A stretch of DNA of 64,000 bases from Mesorhizobium sp. Root554 (GCF_001427025.1 NZ_LMGA01000001.1:1329775-1393774), one strand, 5' to 3'; shown: positions 1-10,349, counted from the first letter of the stretch. Notes: a model not told the origin generated them from the letters alone. A program made the numbers and translations.

Positions 1-176
1 CGCGAGAGGTCCGTCGCCGTTCGGCCCCGATGCCCGGCAAGCTCATAGAGAACCCGCGCCTCGCTGAGCGAAAACGGGCTCTTCAGCAAACCCTCGTCGA
101 GCAGTCCGATCTGCCGCGTGTAGAAGCGGTTGAAAGCCCGAACCGCCTCAACGGTATCGCCTGGATCGTTTTTCAT
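1..176 (-). CDS. MarR-family regulator / GNAT fusion, N-terminal fragment
   Basis: Only the first 58 codons lie in the window; the gene runs off the left edge. Reading the minus strand from the ATG at 176 gives [18 protein letters not shown], then a helix with [13 protein letters not shown] and [15 protein letters not shown]. This closely resembles the N-terminus of the bifunctional MarR winged-helix / GNAT acetyltransferase proteins common in Rhizobiales. A GAGGAT Shine-Dalgarno lies just upstream (about 183-188). The GNAT half is inferred from the family and is not visible here. A 35-bp palindrome at 203-237 sits 27-61 bases before the start codon, as expected for an autoregulated MarR gene. 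Confidence 0.8.
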   Translation of the reverse strand, partial: MKNDPGDTVEAVRAFNRFYTRQIGLLDEGLLKSPFSLSEARVLYELAGHRGRTATDLS

Positions 177-202
177 GACGGTTATCCTCACGGCGCCATC
201 CT

Positions 203-237
203 CGGCTATTTACTTGACTGAGTCAACTAAATAGCCG
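203..237. promoter_or_regulatory. Near-perfect 35-bp palindrome, candidate MarR operator
   Basis: The left arm CCGGCTATTTA type sequence begins at 203. The core is TTGAC-TGA-GTCAA (214-226) and the right arm TAAATAGCCG ends at 237. Only the pair 213/227 (C/C) fails to match. TTGA(N)TCAA cores are typical MarR half-sites. On the minus strand the core also supplies a TTGACT hexamer that could be a -35 element for the regulator, so a bound dimer would block its promoter. No T-run follows, so it is not a terminator. Confidence 0.65.
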
Positions 238-320
238 GTAGAGGTCTGGACGTGCGCTATGACACTGGGCCGCTCCCCGCCAAAATCGCGGCCCCGCCAT
301 TCTTGCGTTCGATGTTCTTA

Positions 321-348
321 TTGACTCCGCGCGGGTGCGGGACTATCT
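321..348 (+). promoter_or_regulatory. Promoter of groESL
   Basis: TTGACT at 321-326 and CTATCT at 343-348 are separated by 16 bases. Transcription would start just before the CIRCE element, so the repressor site lies in the 5' leader, the usual arrangement. It may be read by the housekeeping sigma or by RpoH; the sequence alone does not decide. Confidence 0.6.
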
Positions 349-358
349 CAGCGCCACG

Positions 359-385
359 TTAGCACTCACCCAAGATGAGTGCTAA
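359..385 (+). promoter_or_regulatory. CIRCE element (HrcA operator)
   Basis: TTAGCACTC (359-367), a 9-base spacer, then GAGTGCTAA (377-385). This is the exact CIRCE consensus TTAGCACTC-N9-GAGTGCTAA bound by the heat-shock repressor HrcA. It lies 63 bases upstream of groES, so the chaperonin operon is almost certainly HrcA-repressed. hrcA itself is not in the window. Confidence 0.97.
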
Positions 386-447
386 CCAAGGTCCGGTTCG
401 ACCGGACGGAGGAAATCGTTTCTCATCTTTTCATCTGAGGAAATCAA

Positions 448-744
448 ATGGCAAAGTCGAAATTCCGGCCGCTGCATGACCGCGTGGTCGTTCGTCGCGT
501 CGAATCCGAAGCAAAGACCGCCGGCGGCATCATCATCCCCGATACGGCGAAGGAAAAGCCGCAGGAAGGCGAAATCGTCGCCGTCGGCTCGGGCGCTCGT
601 GACGAAGCAGGCAAGCTGGTTCCGCTGGACGTCAAGGCTGGCGACCGCGTGTTGTTCGGCAAGTGGTCCGGCACCGAAGTGAAGCTCAATGGCGAAGACC
701 TTCTGATCATGAAGGAATCCGACATCATGGGCATCATCGGCTGA
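448..744 (+). CDS. groES: Co-chaperonin GroES (Hsp10)
   Basis: This 98-residue protein has the usual family length. It forms the heptameric lid that caps GroEL during ATP-driven folding in the cytoplasm. Seen directly: the opening [13 protein letters not shown], the GroEL-binding mobile loop region (about residues 17-35, with GGIIIPD), and the roof/core segment [15 protein letters not shown]. The start ATG is preceded by GAGGAA. It is the first gene of groESL, behind the promoter at 321-348 and a CIRCE operator. A strong hairpin (766-810) separates it from groEL. Confidence 0.98.
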   Translation: MAKSKFRPLHDRVVVRRVESEAKTAGGIIIPDTAKEKPQEGEIVAVGSGARDEAGKLVPLDVKAGDRVLFGKWSGTEVKLNGEDLLIMKESDIMGIIG

Positions 745-765
745 TCTGAATTCGGCAATCGGCAG

Positions 766-2497
<1,732 letters not shown>

Positions 2498-2550
2498 TCC
2501 ACGTCCTCGGCCTCGATCCGAGGACAGCCCTTCTCAGGCAACATCTACGG

Positions 2551-2578
2551 AAAGGGCGGCAGCAATGCCGCCCTTTTT
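2551..2578 (+). terminator. Rho-independent terminator of groESL
   Basis: AAAGGGCGGCA (2551-2561), loop GCAA, TGCCGCCCTTT (2566-2576), then further T residues. The 11-bp stem begins 54 bases after the groEL stop. Confidence 0.9.
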
Positions 2579-2641
2579 GCTTCAAGCGGACGCCGCCGCA
2601 TGTCCGCGGTCTGAAAAAATCCCGAAAAAATCGGATTTGCG

Positions 2642-2666
2642 GGAACCCCTCCGGCTCTCACGCATT
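2642..2666 (+). promoter_or_regulatory. Possible weak EcfG-type promoter
   Basis: GGAAC (2642-2646), 16 bases, then CATT (2663-2666). The general stress sigma factor EcfG of alphaproteobacteria uses GGAAC-N16/17-CGTT, so this differs by one base in the -10 box. It is the only promoter-like sequence seen ahead of the terminator at 2727-2768. Confidence 0.35.
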
Positions 2667-2671
2667 TATCC

Positions 2672-2768
2672 ACTGTCGAAAGCAGATCGGAAGGAGAAAT
2701 CCGGAAGATAGGCAGACGACGAAAAGACGCCCCCCGCACGATAAAAGGTGTGAGGGGCGTTTTTTATT
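2672..2768 (+). ncRNA. Candidate small RNA between groEL and csbD
   Basis: This roughly 97-nt stretch starts where the EcfG-like boxes at 2642-2666 would initiate. It ends in a convincing terminator: ACGCCCC (2727-2733) pairs with GGGGCGT (2754-2760), inner GCAC/GTGT pairs, and TTTTTTATTTT follows. No coding frame with a start and Shine-Dalgarno was seen between groEL's own terminator (2578) and here, so this second terminator has no other obvious client. The transcript contains a purine-rich GGAAGGAGAAA stretch. The call rests on a promoter-like box plus an orphan terminator. The rest of the 2498-2901 gap shows nothing else. Confidence 0.35.
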
Positions 2769-2770
2769 TT
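2727..2770 (+). terminator. Rho-independent terminator without an annotated gene
   Basis: A GC-rich stem ACGCCCC / GGGGCGT (2727-2733 / 2754-2760) has an inner GCAC/GTGT extension and is followed by T6-A-T4. It is the 3' end of the candidate small RNA. Confidence 0.75.
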
Positions 2771-2841
2771 GCCCCGGAGATTCAGCCCTCGAATGCGGGA
2801 AGATGGTCCGGAAAACCGAATCCTTTTTTCCATTGCCTGCC

Positions 2842-2866
2842 GGAACCCATGCCGCCGCGAACCGTT
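2842..2866 (+). promoter_or_regulatory. EcfG (general stress response) promoter of csbD
   Basis: GGAAC at 2842-2846, exactly 16 bases, then CGTT at 2863-2866. This is a full match to the EcfG consensus GGAAC-N16/17-CGTT. It ends 35 bases before the csbD start codon and the downstream gene is a stress protein, which supports the assignment. Confidence 0.8.
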
Positions 2867-2901
2867 CTTCCGGACGTGAAACCTTCCCCAGGAGATGCGA
2901 A

Positions 2902-3081
2902 ATGGTGAATAAGGATCAGGTGTCGGGCGTGGCCAAACAGGTCAAGGGTTCGGTCAAGGAAGCCGCCGGCAAGGCAACCGGCAACCGCAAGACCCAGGCG
3001 GAAGGGATCGCGGACAAGGTGTCCGGCAAGGTTCAGAAGGCTTATGGCGACGCAAAGCAGAAGCTGAAAGACTCGCTCTGA
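2902..3081 (+). CDS. CsbD family stress protein
   Basis: This 59-residue hydrophilic protein (MVNKDQVSGVAKQVKGSVKE...) has the two short repeats typical of CsbD proteins: VKGSVKEAAGKATG and VSGKVQKAYGDAK. CsbD was first described as a sigma-B stress gene in Bacillus; its molecular role is unknown. A longer open frame runs upstream through groEL, but AGGAG directly before the ATG at 2902 fixes the start. A consensus EcfG promoter (2842-2866) and a terminator (3109-3132) make it a monocistronic general-stress gene. Confidence 0.9.
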   Translation: MVNKDQVSGVAKQVKGSVKEAAGKATGNRKTQAEGIADKVSGKVQKAYGDAKQKLKDSL

Positions 3082-3108
3082 TTTTGCGGCGACGATACTC
3101 GGACAGAC

Positions 3109-3132
3109 AAGGGCGGCGAAAGCCGCCCTTTT
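3109..3132 (+). terminator. Rho-independent terminator of csbD
   Basis: AAGGGCGGC, loop GAAA, GCCGCCCTTTT. The 9-bp stem lies 28 bases after the csbD stop. Confidence 0.88.
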
Positions 3133-3261
3133 GCTGACCGTCTCCGTCCCGCATGGTCCCTACGCCGCAATCCTCGTACAAAAGGTCGTTGGCAGGTGAC
3201 AAGGTGTCGCCCATCGGCTATTGACGACTCGTCAGGGGCTTTTACCGGCCTCACCGGTTTG

Positions 3262-3440
3262 CGGGAGAGAGCAGCGAAAGCTGCCGCCGAAGGGGAAATC
3301 GCCCGAAATCTCTCAGGCAAAAGAACCGTAGATCGGAAAGACACTCTGGAAAGTCGGGGCATGATCGCCCCGCGCCGAAGGTGTAAGCGCTGCCGACAGA
3401 GTTCCGGGGCGCGAGTCTCTCAGGCTTCAGACAGAGGGGC
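3262..3440 (+). promoter_or_regulatory. Tandem glycine riboswitch upstream of gcvTHP
   Basis: Two glycine aptamers in series. The first (about 3262-3338) shows GCGGGAGAG, GCCGCCGAAGGGG and CTCTCAGGCAAAAG. The second (about 3341-3440) shows GACACTCTGG, GCGCCGAAGGTG, GTCTCTCAGGC and CAGACAGAGGGG. These are the conserved core segments of both halves. It lies immediately upstream of gcvT, so glycine binding should switch on the glycine cleavage operon. The rest of 3082-3487 contains only the csbD terminator and leader sequence. Confidence 0.95.
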
Positions 3441-3487
3441 ACGGACTGCCGCTTCAGCGGCTGGATGCGTGCGACTCTGGAGAAGAC

Positions 3488-4591
3488 ATGACGGGCGAAA
3501 ACAATCTGAAATCCCTTCCTCTCGAGGATTTGCACAAGGCAGCCGGCGCGCGTTTCGGCGGCTTTGCCGGCTGGTCCATGCCGCTCACCTATCCGCTGGG
3601 CGTCATGAAGGAGCACCAGCACACCCGCGAACATGCTGGCCTGTTCGATATTTCGCATATGAAGCTTTTCGAAGTTTCCGGCGACGACGCGGCAAAACTT
3701 CTGGCACGGGCCTGCCCCTTCACTCCCGAGGCTCTCGCCATTGAGCAGTCCAAGTACACGTTCTTTCTGAACGACAAGGCTGGCATCATCGACGATCTGA
3801 TCGTCACGAGGCTCAGACTGGACAGATACCTCGTCGTTGCGAACGCAGGGAATGCCGAGACAGACGAACAACATTTGCGGTCTCTGGCTGAAGATATGTC
3901 CGTCGAAATTAAGCCGCTTGATAGGGTCTTTTTGGCAATCCAGGGGCCTCACGCGTCGGCAGCCCTCGCCCGCATCGGCGTTTTGACCGAATCTCTCAAA
4001 TTCATGACCGGTGCGGACCGGATGCTTGGCTCTTTCATCAGCCGATCCGGGTACACGGGCGAGGACGGTTTCGAAATCGCGCTTCCCGAAGAGAAAGCGC
4101 ATTCGTTCGTCGCCGAACTGCTCAAGGACCCGCGCGTCCAGTGGATCGGCCTCGCCGCCCGCGACAGCCTTCGCCTCGAGGCCGGGCTTTGCCTGCACGG
4201 CCAGGACATAACGCCCGACACCAACCCGGTCGAGGCCGGCCTCATGTGGGCGATACCCAAGGACATCCGCGCATCCGGCAGCTTCATCGGCGCGGACGCC
4301 TTGCGCGCCGTCATCGAGCGCGGCGCACAGCGCAAACGCGTCGGCCTGAAGCCGGAAGGCCGCCAGCCGGTACGCGCCGGCGCTGCCCTGTTCGGCGCCG
4401 ATGGCAATCCGGCCGGCGAAGTCACCTCCGGCGGTTTCGGCCCCTCGGCAGGCCATCCGGTCGCGATGGGCTACGTTTCAACGCCGCTGGCGAAAGCCGG
4501 AACCAGCCTGTTCGCCGATGTCCGCGGCACGAAAATTCCGATGGAAATCAGCCCCCTGCCCTTCACACCTCATCGTTATCACAAAGGATAA
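3488..4591 (+). CDS. gcvT: Glycine cleavage system aminomethyltransferase (T protein)
   Basis: This 367-residue protein takes the aminomethyl group from lipoylated H protein, passes the one-carbon unit to tetrahydrofolate and releases ammonia. Seen: the N-terminal signature GARFGGFAGWSMPLTYP, EHAGLFDISHM, and the C-terminal barrel with GEVTSGGFGPS and the glycine-rich ALGYV-like segment (here VAMGYV). The length is normal. It is the first gene of gcvTHP, starting 47 bases after the riboswitch with an AGAAG Shine-Dalgarno. gcvH follows after 6 bases. Confidence 0.97.
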   Translation: MTGENNLKSLPLEDLHKAAGARFGGFAGWSMPLTYPLGVMKEHQHTREHAGLFDISHMKLFEVSGDDAAKLLARACPFTPEALAIEQSKYTFFLNDKAGIIDDLIVTRLRLDRYLVVANAGNAETDEQHLRSLAEDMSVEIKPLDRVFLAIQGPHASAALARIGVLTESLKFMTGADRMLGSFISRSGYTGEDGFEIALPEEKAHSFVAELLKDPRVQWIGLAARDSLRLEAGLCLHGQDITPDTNPVEAGLMWAIPKDIRASGSFIGADALRAVIERGAQRKRVGLKPEGRQPVRAGAALFGADGNPAGEVTSGGFGPSAGHPVAMGYVSTPLAKAGTSLFADVRGTKIPMEISPLPFTPHRYHKG

Positions 4592-4597
4592 GTCCGT

Positions 4598-4966
4598 ATG
4601 GCCAAGACCTATTTCACCACCGACCATGAATGGATTCGCGTCGAGGGCGATATCGCGACCGTCGGCATCACCGACTATGCGCAGGAACAGCTCGGCGATC
4701 TGGTCTTCGTCGAGCTGCCGGAAGCCGGCAAGGCGCTCTCGCGAGGCGACACCGCCGTGGTCGTCGAATCCGTCAAGGCCGCGTCCGATGTCTATGCGCC
4801 GGTCGACGGCGAAATCGTCGAGGCGAACCAGACGCTGTCTTCCGACCCCGCGCTGGTCAACTCCGCGGCCACGGGCGACGGCTGGCTCTGGAAGATGAAG
4901 CTGGCCGACACCGGCCAACTCGACGGCCTGCTCGATGAGGCAGGCTACAAGGCCCATATCGGCTAA
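4598..4966 (+). CDS. gcvH: Glycine cleavage system H protein (lipoyl carrier)
   Basis: This 122-residue protein carries the lipoamide arm that shuttles the aminomethyl group between P, T and L proteins. The lipoyl attachment lysine is K60, in [20 protein letters not shown], and the [19 protein letters not shown] strand precedes it. Length and motif are standard. It starts 6 bases after gcvT and lies 16 bases before gcvP, so it is translated from the same transcript. The L protein gene is not in this window. Confidence 0.98.
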   Translation: MAKTYFTTDHEWIRVEGDIATVGITDYAQEQLGDLVFVELPEAGKALSRGDTAVVVESVKAASDVYAPVDGEIVEANQTLSSDPALVNSAATGDGWLWKMKLADTGQLDGLLDEAGYKAHIG

Positions 4967-4982
4967 CACCGGGACAAACGTG

Positions 4983-7793
4983 ATGACCGCAGCACCCTAT
5001 CCCTTTTCCGCCCGCCACATCGGCCCCGGCACAGCCGAAACCCGCGCCATGCTGGCGACGATCGGCGTGCCCTCGGTCGAGACGCTGATCTCGCAGGCCG
5101 TGCCGAAGTCGATCCGGCTGCAACGCCCCCTCGACCTGCCCGAACCGGCGACCGAGGCGGATGCGCTGGCCGAACTTGCGGCGAAGATGGCGAGGAACAC
5201 GGTGCTGAAGAGCTTCATCGGCGCCGGTTATCATGGCGTGCACGTCCCGCCGGTCATCCAGCGCAACCTGTTCGAAAACCCGGCCTGGTACACCGCCTAC
5301 ACCCCTTATCAGGCGGAGATCAGCCAGGGCCGGCTGGAGCTGCTGTTCCATTTCCAGACCCTGGTGACCGAATTGACCGGCCTGCCGGTCGCATCGGCTT
5401 CGCTGCTGGATGAGGCGACGGCGGTGGCCGAAGCGGTCGGCATCGCCTTCCGCCATCATCGCGAGAAGCGCAGCAAGGTGGCGCTGGCCGGCGCGGCGCA
5501 TCCGCAGACGCTGGATGTCCTGCGCACCCGCGCCGAACCGCTCGGCATGGAGGTCGATGGCGATGCCATCGATGAGAACACCGCCGCCCTTCTGGTTTCC
5601 TGGCCGGATACGAACGGCGTCTATGGCGATCACAAGGCTGCCGTCGAAAAGGCCCGCGCCGCCGGCGTCATCGTCATTTTCGCCGCTGACCCGCTGGGGC
5701 TGACGCTGACCGACACGCCGGCCTCGCTCGGCGCCGACATCGCCGTCGGCCCGATGCAGCGCTTCGGTGTTCCGATGGGTTTCGGCGGCCCGCACGCGGC
5801 CTATTGCGCAGTCTCCGACAAGCTGACCCGCCTCATGCCCGGCCGTCTCGTCGGCCAATCGGTCGATGCCCACCGCCGGCCCGGGTATCGCCTCGCCCTG
5901 CAGACGCGCGAGCAGCACATCCGCCGCGACAAGGCGACGTCCAACATCTGCACCGCGCAGGCGCTGCTGGCGAACATGGCGGTTTCCTACGCCATCTGGC
6001 ACGGGCCGGAAGGCCTGCAGGCCATCGCCGCCCGCATCCACGGACTGGCAGCGCGGCTGGCCGGAGGGCTCAAGGCTTCAGGCGTGACGGTGCTCGGCGC
6101 CAGCCGCTTCGACACGGTGACGGTCGAGGTAAAGGGCAAGGCGTCCGAAATCGCCACGGCGGCGGAAAGGTCGGGCCGGCTGGTCCGCGTTCTCGATACC
6201 GGCCATGTCGGCGTCGCCTTCGACGAGACCTCCACCGAAGCCGACCTCGAAGCGCTCGCCGCGCTGTTTGACGCAAAGCCGGGCGCAGCATCGCAAAGCA
6301 CCCTGCCCGGCAAGCCGCGCGGCAAGGAGTTCCTCACCCAGCCGGTCTTTCATGAAAACCGCTCCGAAACCGACATGATGCGCTTCCTGCGCCGGCTGGC
6401 GGACAAGGATCTGGCGCTCGACCGGGCGATGATCCCGCTTGGCTCCTGCACGATGAAGCTCAATGCCGCCGCCGAAATGATGCCGGTGAGCTGGCCGAGC
6501 ATCGCCAACATGCACCCCTTCGCGCCCGCCGCGCACTCCGCCGGCTATCGCGACATGATCGCCGAACTGGAAGCCTGGTTGGCCGAAATCACCGGCTTCG
6601 ACGGCGTCAGCCTGCAGCCGAATGCCGGCAGCCAGGGCGAATATGCCGGACTGCTCGCCATCCGCGCCTATCACAAGGCGCGCGGCGAAGGCCACCGCAC
6701 CATCTGCCTGATCCCGGCGTCCGCGCACGGCACCAATCCGGCAAGTGCTGCCATGGCGGGCATGGATGTGGTCGTCGTACGCTGCACCGAGGGCGGCAAC
6801 ATCGACATGGACGATTTGAAGGCGAAGGCTGACCAGCATGGCGGCGACCTCGCCGCGCTGATGTTCACCTATCCGTCCACCTATGGCGTGTTCGAGCCCG
6901 GCGCGCGCGACATCTGCGAGATCGTCCACAGCCATGGCGGCCAGGTCTATTTCGACGGCGCCAACCTGAACGCGCTGGTCGGCCTCGCGCAGCCGGGCGA
7001 CATCGGAGCCGATGTCTGCCACATGAACCTGCACAAGACGTTCTGCATCCCGCATGGCGGCGGCGGACCGGGCGTCGGCCCGATCGGCGTCAAGGCGCAT
7101 CTGAAGCCCTACCTGCCCGGGCACGTCACGGAAGGCTCCGCTCATGCGGTGTCGGCGGCTCCCTTCGGCAGCGCCTCGATCCTGCCGATCACCTGGATGT
7201 ACATCCGCATGATGGGCGCGTCAGGCCTGAAGCAGGCGACCGAGACGGCGATCCTGTCCGCAAACTATCTGGTGGCACGGCTGGAGGCGTATTTCCCCGT
7301 GCTCTATAAGGGCGCCAGCGGCCGCGTCGCGCATGAATGCATCCTCGACACCCGCGTGCTGAAGGACAGCGCCGGCGTCTCCGTCGAAGATGTCGCCAAG
7401 CGCCTGATCGACTATGGCTTCCACGCGCCGACCATGTCGTGGCCGGTGGCGGGAACGCTGATGGTCGAGCCGACCGAATCCGAACCGAAGCGCGAACTGG
7501 ACCGCTTCGCCGAAGCCATGATCGCGATTGCTGGTGAAGCCGAGAGGATCGGCAAGGGCGAATGGCCGCGTGACGACAATCCACTGGCCAATGCCCCGCA
7601 CACCGCAGCCGAAGCGCTTGCGGGCGAGTGGAGCCATCCCTACTCGCGGCTTGAAGCCGCCTACCCCGGCGGCGATCCGGACACGACCGCCAAATACTGG
7701 CCGCCGGTGTCTCGCATCGACAATGTCGCCGGCGACCGCAACCTCGTCTGCTCCTGCCCGCCGGTTTCGGAATATACCGACGCGGCGGAATGA
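4983..7793 (+). CDS. gcvP: Glycine dehydrogenase, decarboxylating (P protein)
   Basis: This 936-residue single-chain P protein is a fusion of the two halves found separate in some bacteria. It decarboxylates glycine with pyridoxal phosphate and loads H protein. The PLP lysine is K685, in [16 protein letters not shown]. The N-terminal FSARHIGPG motif is also present. A longer frame begins at 4935 inside gcvH; the ATG at 4983 is preferred because [15 protein letters not shown] fits the family start. It closes the riboswitch-controlled operon; a modest terminator lies at 7808-7837. Confidence 0.97.
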   Translation: MTAAPYPFSARHIGPGTAETRAMLATIGVPSVETLISQAVPKSIRLQRPLDLPEPATEADALAELAAKMARNTVLKSFIGAGYHGVHVPPVIQRNLFENPAWYTAYTPYQAEISQGRLELLFHFQTLVTELTGLPVASASLLDEATAVAEAVGIAFRHHREKRSKVALAGAAHPQTLDVLRTRAEPLGMEVDGDAIDENTAALLVSWPDTNGVYGDHKAAVEKARAAGVIVIFAADPLGLTLTDTPASLGADIAVGPMQRFGVPMGFGGPHAAYCAVSDKLTRLMPGRLVGQSVDAHRRPGYRLALQTREQHIRRDKATSNICTAQALLANMAVSYAIWHGPEGLQAIAARIHGLAARLAGGLKASGVTVLGASRFDTVTVEVKGKASEIATAAERSGRLVRVLDTGHVGVAFDETSTEADLEALAALFDAKPGAASQSTLPGKPRGKEFLTQPVFHENRSETDMMRFLRRLADKDLALDRAMIPLGSCTMKLNAAAEMMPVSWPSIANMHPFAPAAHSAGYRDMIAELEAWLAEITGFDGVSLQPNAGSQGEYAGLLAIRAYHKARGEGHRTICLIPASAHGTNPASAAMAGMDVVVVRCTEGGNIDMDDLKAKADQHGGDLAALMFTYPSTYGVFEPGARDICEIVHSHGGQVYFDGANLNALVGLAQPGDIGADVCHMNLHKTFCIPHGGGGPGVGPIGVKAHLKPYLPGHVTEGSAHAVSAAPFGSASILPITWMYIRMMGASGLKQATETAILSANYLVARLEAYFPVLYKGASGRVAHECILDTRVLKDSAGVSVEDVAKRLIDYGFHAPTMSWPVAGTLMVEPTESEPKRELDRFAEAMIAIAGEAERIGKGEWPRDDNPLANAPHTAAEALAGEWSHPYSRLEAAYPGGDPDTTAKYWPPVSRIDNVAGDRNLVCSCPPVSEYTDAAE

Positions 7794-7807
7794 TGATGGA
7801 CAAAGCA

Positions 7808-7837
7808 GGGCAAGCAACGGCGGCTTGCCCTTCGTCT
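7808..7837 (+). terminator. Probable terminator of gcvTHP
   Basis: GGGCAAGC (7808-7815) and GCTTGCCC (7823-7830) form an 8-bp stem with a 7-base loop, followed by the U-rich TTCGTCTTTC. The U-tract is imperfect, so termination may be partial. Confidence 0.6.
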
Positions 7838-7963
7838 TTCGGTCACAATAATCAGTGTTTGAAATGGCATCTATTGCCAACCGCCATCAATCTCGTCAAA
7901 ATTCTTTAATCGGCAAAAAGGAAATCGTTCAGTAGAGCAGTCGGAAATCAAGAAGGGCCAATA

Positions 7964-8218
7964 ATGAGATGTCCGTTTCTTACCGCCGACGAACTCTGCT
8001 CGATATATGACACGCGGCCGGAATGTTGCCGCTCGTTTCCTAGTAAATCGCCGAATTGCTTCGTACCCGATTGGTGCGATCTGGATTGCAGGAACTGCAA
8101 GGACAAATGCTGCAACTACATTAGCCTGGACGATAAGACAAAAACGCTTCCGGCTGATTTTTACCGATCGCTGGACATCAAGTGTGAGGATTGCACGCAC
8201 TGTTGGTCACGCGATTAG
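7964..8218 (+). CDS. Cysteine-rich small protein, YkgJ-like
   Basis: This 84-residue protein has 13 cysteines. The first part, LCSIYDTRPECCRSFPSKSP, matches the C-terminal half of the YkgJ / zinc-or-iron-chelating CxxCxxxxCC family (CSIY..RP..CR.FP). The second part has clusters CDLDCRNCKDKCC and CEDCTHC. The canonical N-terminal CxxCGxCC segment of YkgJ is absent, so it is either a truncated or a divergent member. An AGAAGGG Shine-Dalgarno precedes the ATG. Base composition is more AT-rich than its neighbours. Metal or Fe-S binding is likely from the cysteine spacing; the function is unknown. It stands alone between gcvP and the convergent sulP. Confidence 0.7.
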   Translation: MRCPFLTADELCSIYDTRPECCRSFPSKSPNCFVPDWCDLDCRNCKDKCCNYISLDDKTKTLPADFYRSLDIKCEDCTHCWSRD

Positions 8219-8284
8219 TAAGCGCCGTGTCCTGACGGCGCCAGGCGCTGGCCGGCAAGAGCATCGAAAAGCGTAAATGGAGGA

Positions 8285-10018
8285 TCAAGCGCGGTTTTTG
8301 AGCTTCCTGCGGACCTTTGCGCGGGCGCTTTCGATGCTGTCGGCGAAGGACACCAGCGGCGGTTTGATACCGAACGCCAGGAGGTCGCGACGAATTGCAT
8401 GGGTCGTGCCCGTGAGAACCACACCCACCGAGCGTCGACCCGCCTTGTGGGCTAGACCTTCGATCGTGTTCGCCGCCGTCGAATCCACGAAGGGCACGGA
8501 CGAAAAATCGATGATAAGCGCCCTGTGACTGTCGGAAATGCGATCCAGCACCGTGCCTATGGACGCCGCTGCGCCGAAAAAGAAGGCCCCTGATATCCGG
8601 TAGACAACCACGTCATGGTCGCTGGCAGCCCCTTCCTCGTAGGACTGGCGACCACTGTTTCCGGTGTCGGACCTGTCCTCCGGCACGAGCGGCAAATCCA
8701 CCTCGATCGCCGTCGTTCTCGACATGCGGTGAATGAACAGGACTGAGCCTAGAGCGAAACCCACGACGATGGCTTCCGTGAGGTCGCGAAACACGGTCAG
8801 CCCGAACGTCGCCAGCAACACCAGCGCGTCGCCTGCCGAGGCACGCAGCAACATGGCGAAGGCATGCCGCTCAACCATATTCCAGCACACGACGGCCAGG
8901 ACACCCGCGAGGGCGGCGAGCGGTATATAGCTGGCCAGAGGCGCCGCGACGAGAACGAATACAAGCAGGAACGCCGAGTGCATGATCCCTGCGATAGGCC
9001 CATGCGCACCTGCACGTACATTGGTTGCCGTTCGGGCGATGGTTCCGGTTACGCATATGCCTTGAAATATTGCGGAGACAATATTGGCCACGCCTTGCGC
9101 CACCAGCTCGCAGTTGGACCGGTGACGGCGCCCAGTCATGCCATCCGCCACGACGGCGGACAGAAGTGACTCGATGGAGCCGAGAAGCGCAAAAGCCACT
9201 GCATTCGGAAGAATCGCCACCACTTTTTCAATGGAGAATTCCGGCAGTGCAGGCATCGGCAGATGGCTGGATATGCCGCCGAACTGCGTACCGATCGTCG
9301 CTACCGGCAACCCGAATGCCGCGGTAACCACCGAAGCAGCCGCCACCCCGATCAGCATGGCAGGCCATTGCGGCCGCAGGCGGCGCACTGCCACGATGCT
9401 GACGACGGTGACCGCCGAGACAAGCAGAGCCGATATATTGACGCTCGGTAGCGCGCTCCAGAGAACCGGCAGTTTCTCGAGCAGCGGCCCCGGTTCCGGC
9501 CCCGCCAGCGAAAGTCCCAGCAAATCCTTGATCTGACTTGAGAAAATAATCAAGGCGATGCCTGAAGTGAAGCCCACCGTCACGGGATAGGGAATGAACT
9601 TGATATAGGTGCCGAGCCGGAAGAGGCCGATTGCCACCAGCATCAGACCGGCAAGAATCGTGGCCAGCAAAAGCCCTTGCATGCCGTGCTGCTGCACTGT
9701 ACCCGCGACAAGGACGATGAAGGCGCCGGCAGGTCCGCCGATCTGGAAACGGCTTCCGCCCAGCAGCGAAACCACGAGCCCGCCGAAAATGGACGTGTAC
9801 AAACCCTGCGCCGGCGTGCCGCCCGAAGCGATGGCAATTGCCATGGAAAGCGGAAGCGCCACGATGGCGACCGTGAGACCGGCAAGCGCGTCCGAACGGA
9901 AATGAGCGAATGAGTAGCCCTCACGCAGGACGGTGACCAGCTTTGGCGTGAAAAGTTCGGAAAAAGTCGGCCCGCCCACCGTTCTTGCTGGCCCCATCCT
10001 TGAAGTCGTCATCGCCAT
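8285..10018 (-). CDS. SulP family anion transporter with STAS domain
   Basis: This 577-residue inner-membrane protein has about 10-12 hydrophobic segments across residues 35-420. It then has a hydrophilic C-terminal STAS domain (about 460-565, with ISGAFFFGAAASIGTVLD and ALIIDFSSVPFVDSTAANTIEGL). SulP proteins move sulfate, bicarbonate, dicarboxylates or other anions; the substrate cannot be read from sequence. The N-terminal DALAGLTVAIVALPLSMAIAIASG matches the family's first helix. The ATG at 10018 has GGAG five bases upstream. A small XRE regulator lies 42 bases upstream on the same strand, so the two are probably co-transcribed. Confidence 0.93.
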   Translation of the reverse strand: MAMTTSRMGPARTVGGPTFSELFTPKLVTVLREGYSFAHFRSDALAGLTVAIVALPLSMAIAIASGGTPAQGLYTSIFGGLVVSLLGGSRFQIGGPAGAFIVLVAGTVQQHGMQGLLLATILAGLMLVAIGLFRLGTYIKFIPYPVTVGFTSGIALIIFSSQIKDLLGLSLAGPEPGPLLEKLPVLWSALPSVNISALLVSAVTVVSIVAVRRLRPQWPAMLIGVAAASVVTAAFGLPVATIGTQFGGISSHLPMPALPEFSIEKVVAILPNAVAFALLGSIESLLSAVVADGMTGRRHRSNCELVAQGVANIVSAIFQGICVTGTIARTATNVRAGAHGPIAGIMHSAFLLVFVLVAAPLASYIPLAALAGVLAVVCWNMVERHAFAMLLRASAGDALVLLATFGLTVFRDLTEAIVVGFALGSVLFIHRMSRTTAIEVDLPLVPEDRSDTGNSGRQSYEEGAASDHDVVVYRISGAFFFGAAASIGTVLDRISDSHRALIIDFSSVPFVDSTAANTIEGLAHKAGRRSVGVVLTGTTHAIRRDLLAFGIKPPLVSFADSIESARAKVRRKLKNRA

Positions 10019-10060
10019 CCATTCTCCAGCGATGCGAACAAGGCCCCTGCCCGTTGGATA

Positions 10061-10321
10061 TTACCGGGTCGGCAGATTCTCTTTCAGACGAACGCCACGG
10101 CCACCGCCAACGCTCGTCACACCATCGCCAATCAATTCCACGCCGGCCCGGTCCAATGCCTCGATGACCTTCATTAGGCTATCGACAACCCCGCGCACCG
10201 TCCCTTCGCTCGCCTCCATTCGCTGGATAGTCAGGACCGAAAGGCCTGACAGCTTTGCCAGCATTTTTTGGTCGATCCGAAGCAAGGCACGCGCGGCCCG
10301 CATCTGTCCTGCCGTGATCAT
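10061..10321 (-). CDS. XRE-type helix-turn-helix regulator
   Basis: This 86-residue protein is essentially a single Cro/CI-type HTH: MITAGQMRAARALLRIDQKM, then LAKLSGLSVLTIQRMEASEG (helices 2-3), and a C-terminal VIEALDRAGVELI tail. This short form is common in Rhizobiales. It precedes sulP in the same direction and probably controls that pair. Its upstream region is strikingly AT-rich and contains an inverted repeat at 10350-10365. The ligand and the direction of regulation are unknown. Confidence 0.88.
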   Translation of the reverse strand: MITAGQMRAARALLRIDQKMLAKLSGLSVLTIQRMEASEGTVRGVVDSLMKVIEALDRAGVELIGDGVTSVGGGRGVRLKENLPTR

Positions 10322-10349
10322 TCTACCGATTCCCTATCAATATTCAAGA

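Noticed and set aside
30..221. Plus-strand open frame of 63 codons at the left edge
   Set aside because: It is antisense to the clear MarR/GNAT N-terminus read on the minus strand and runs through the operator palindrome.
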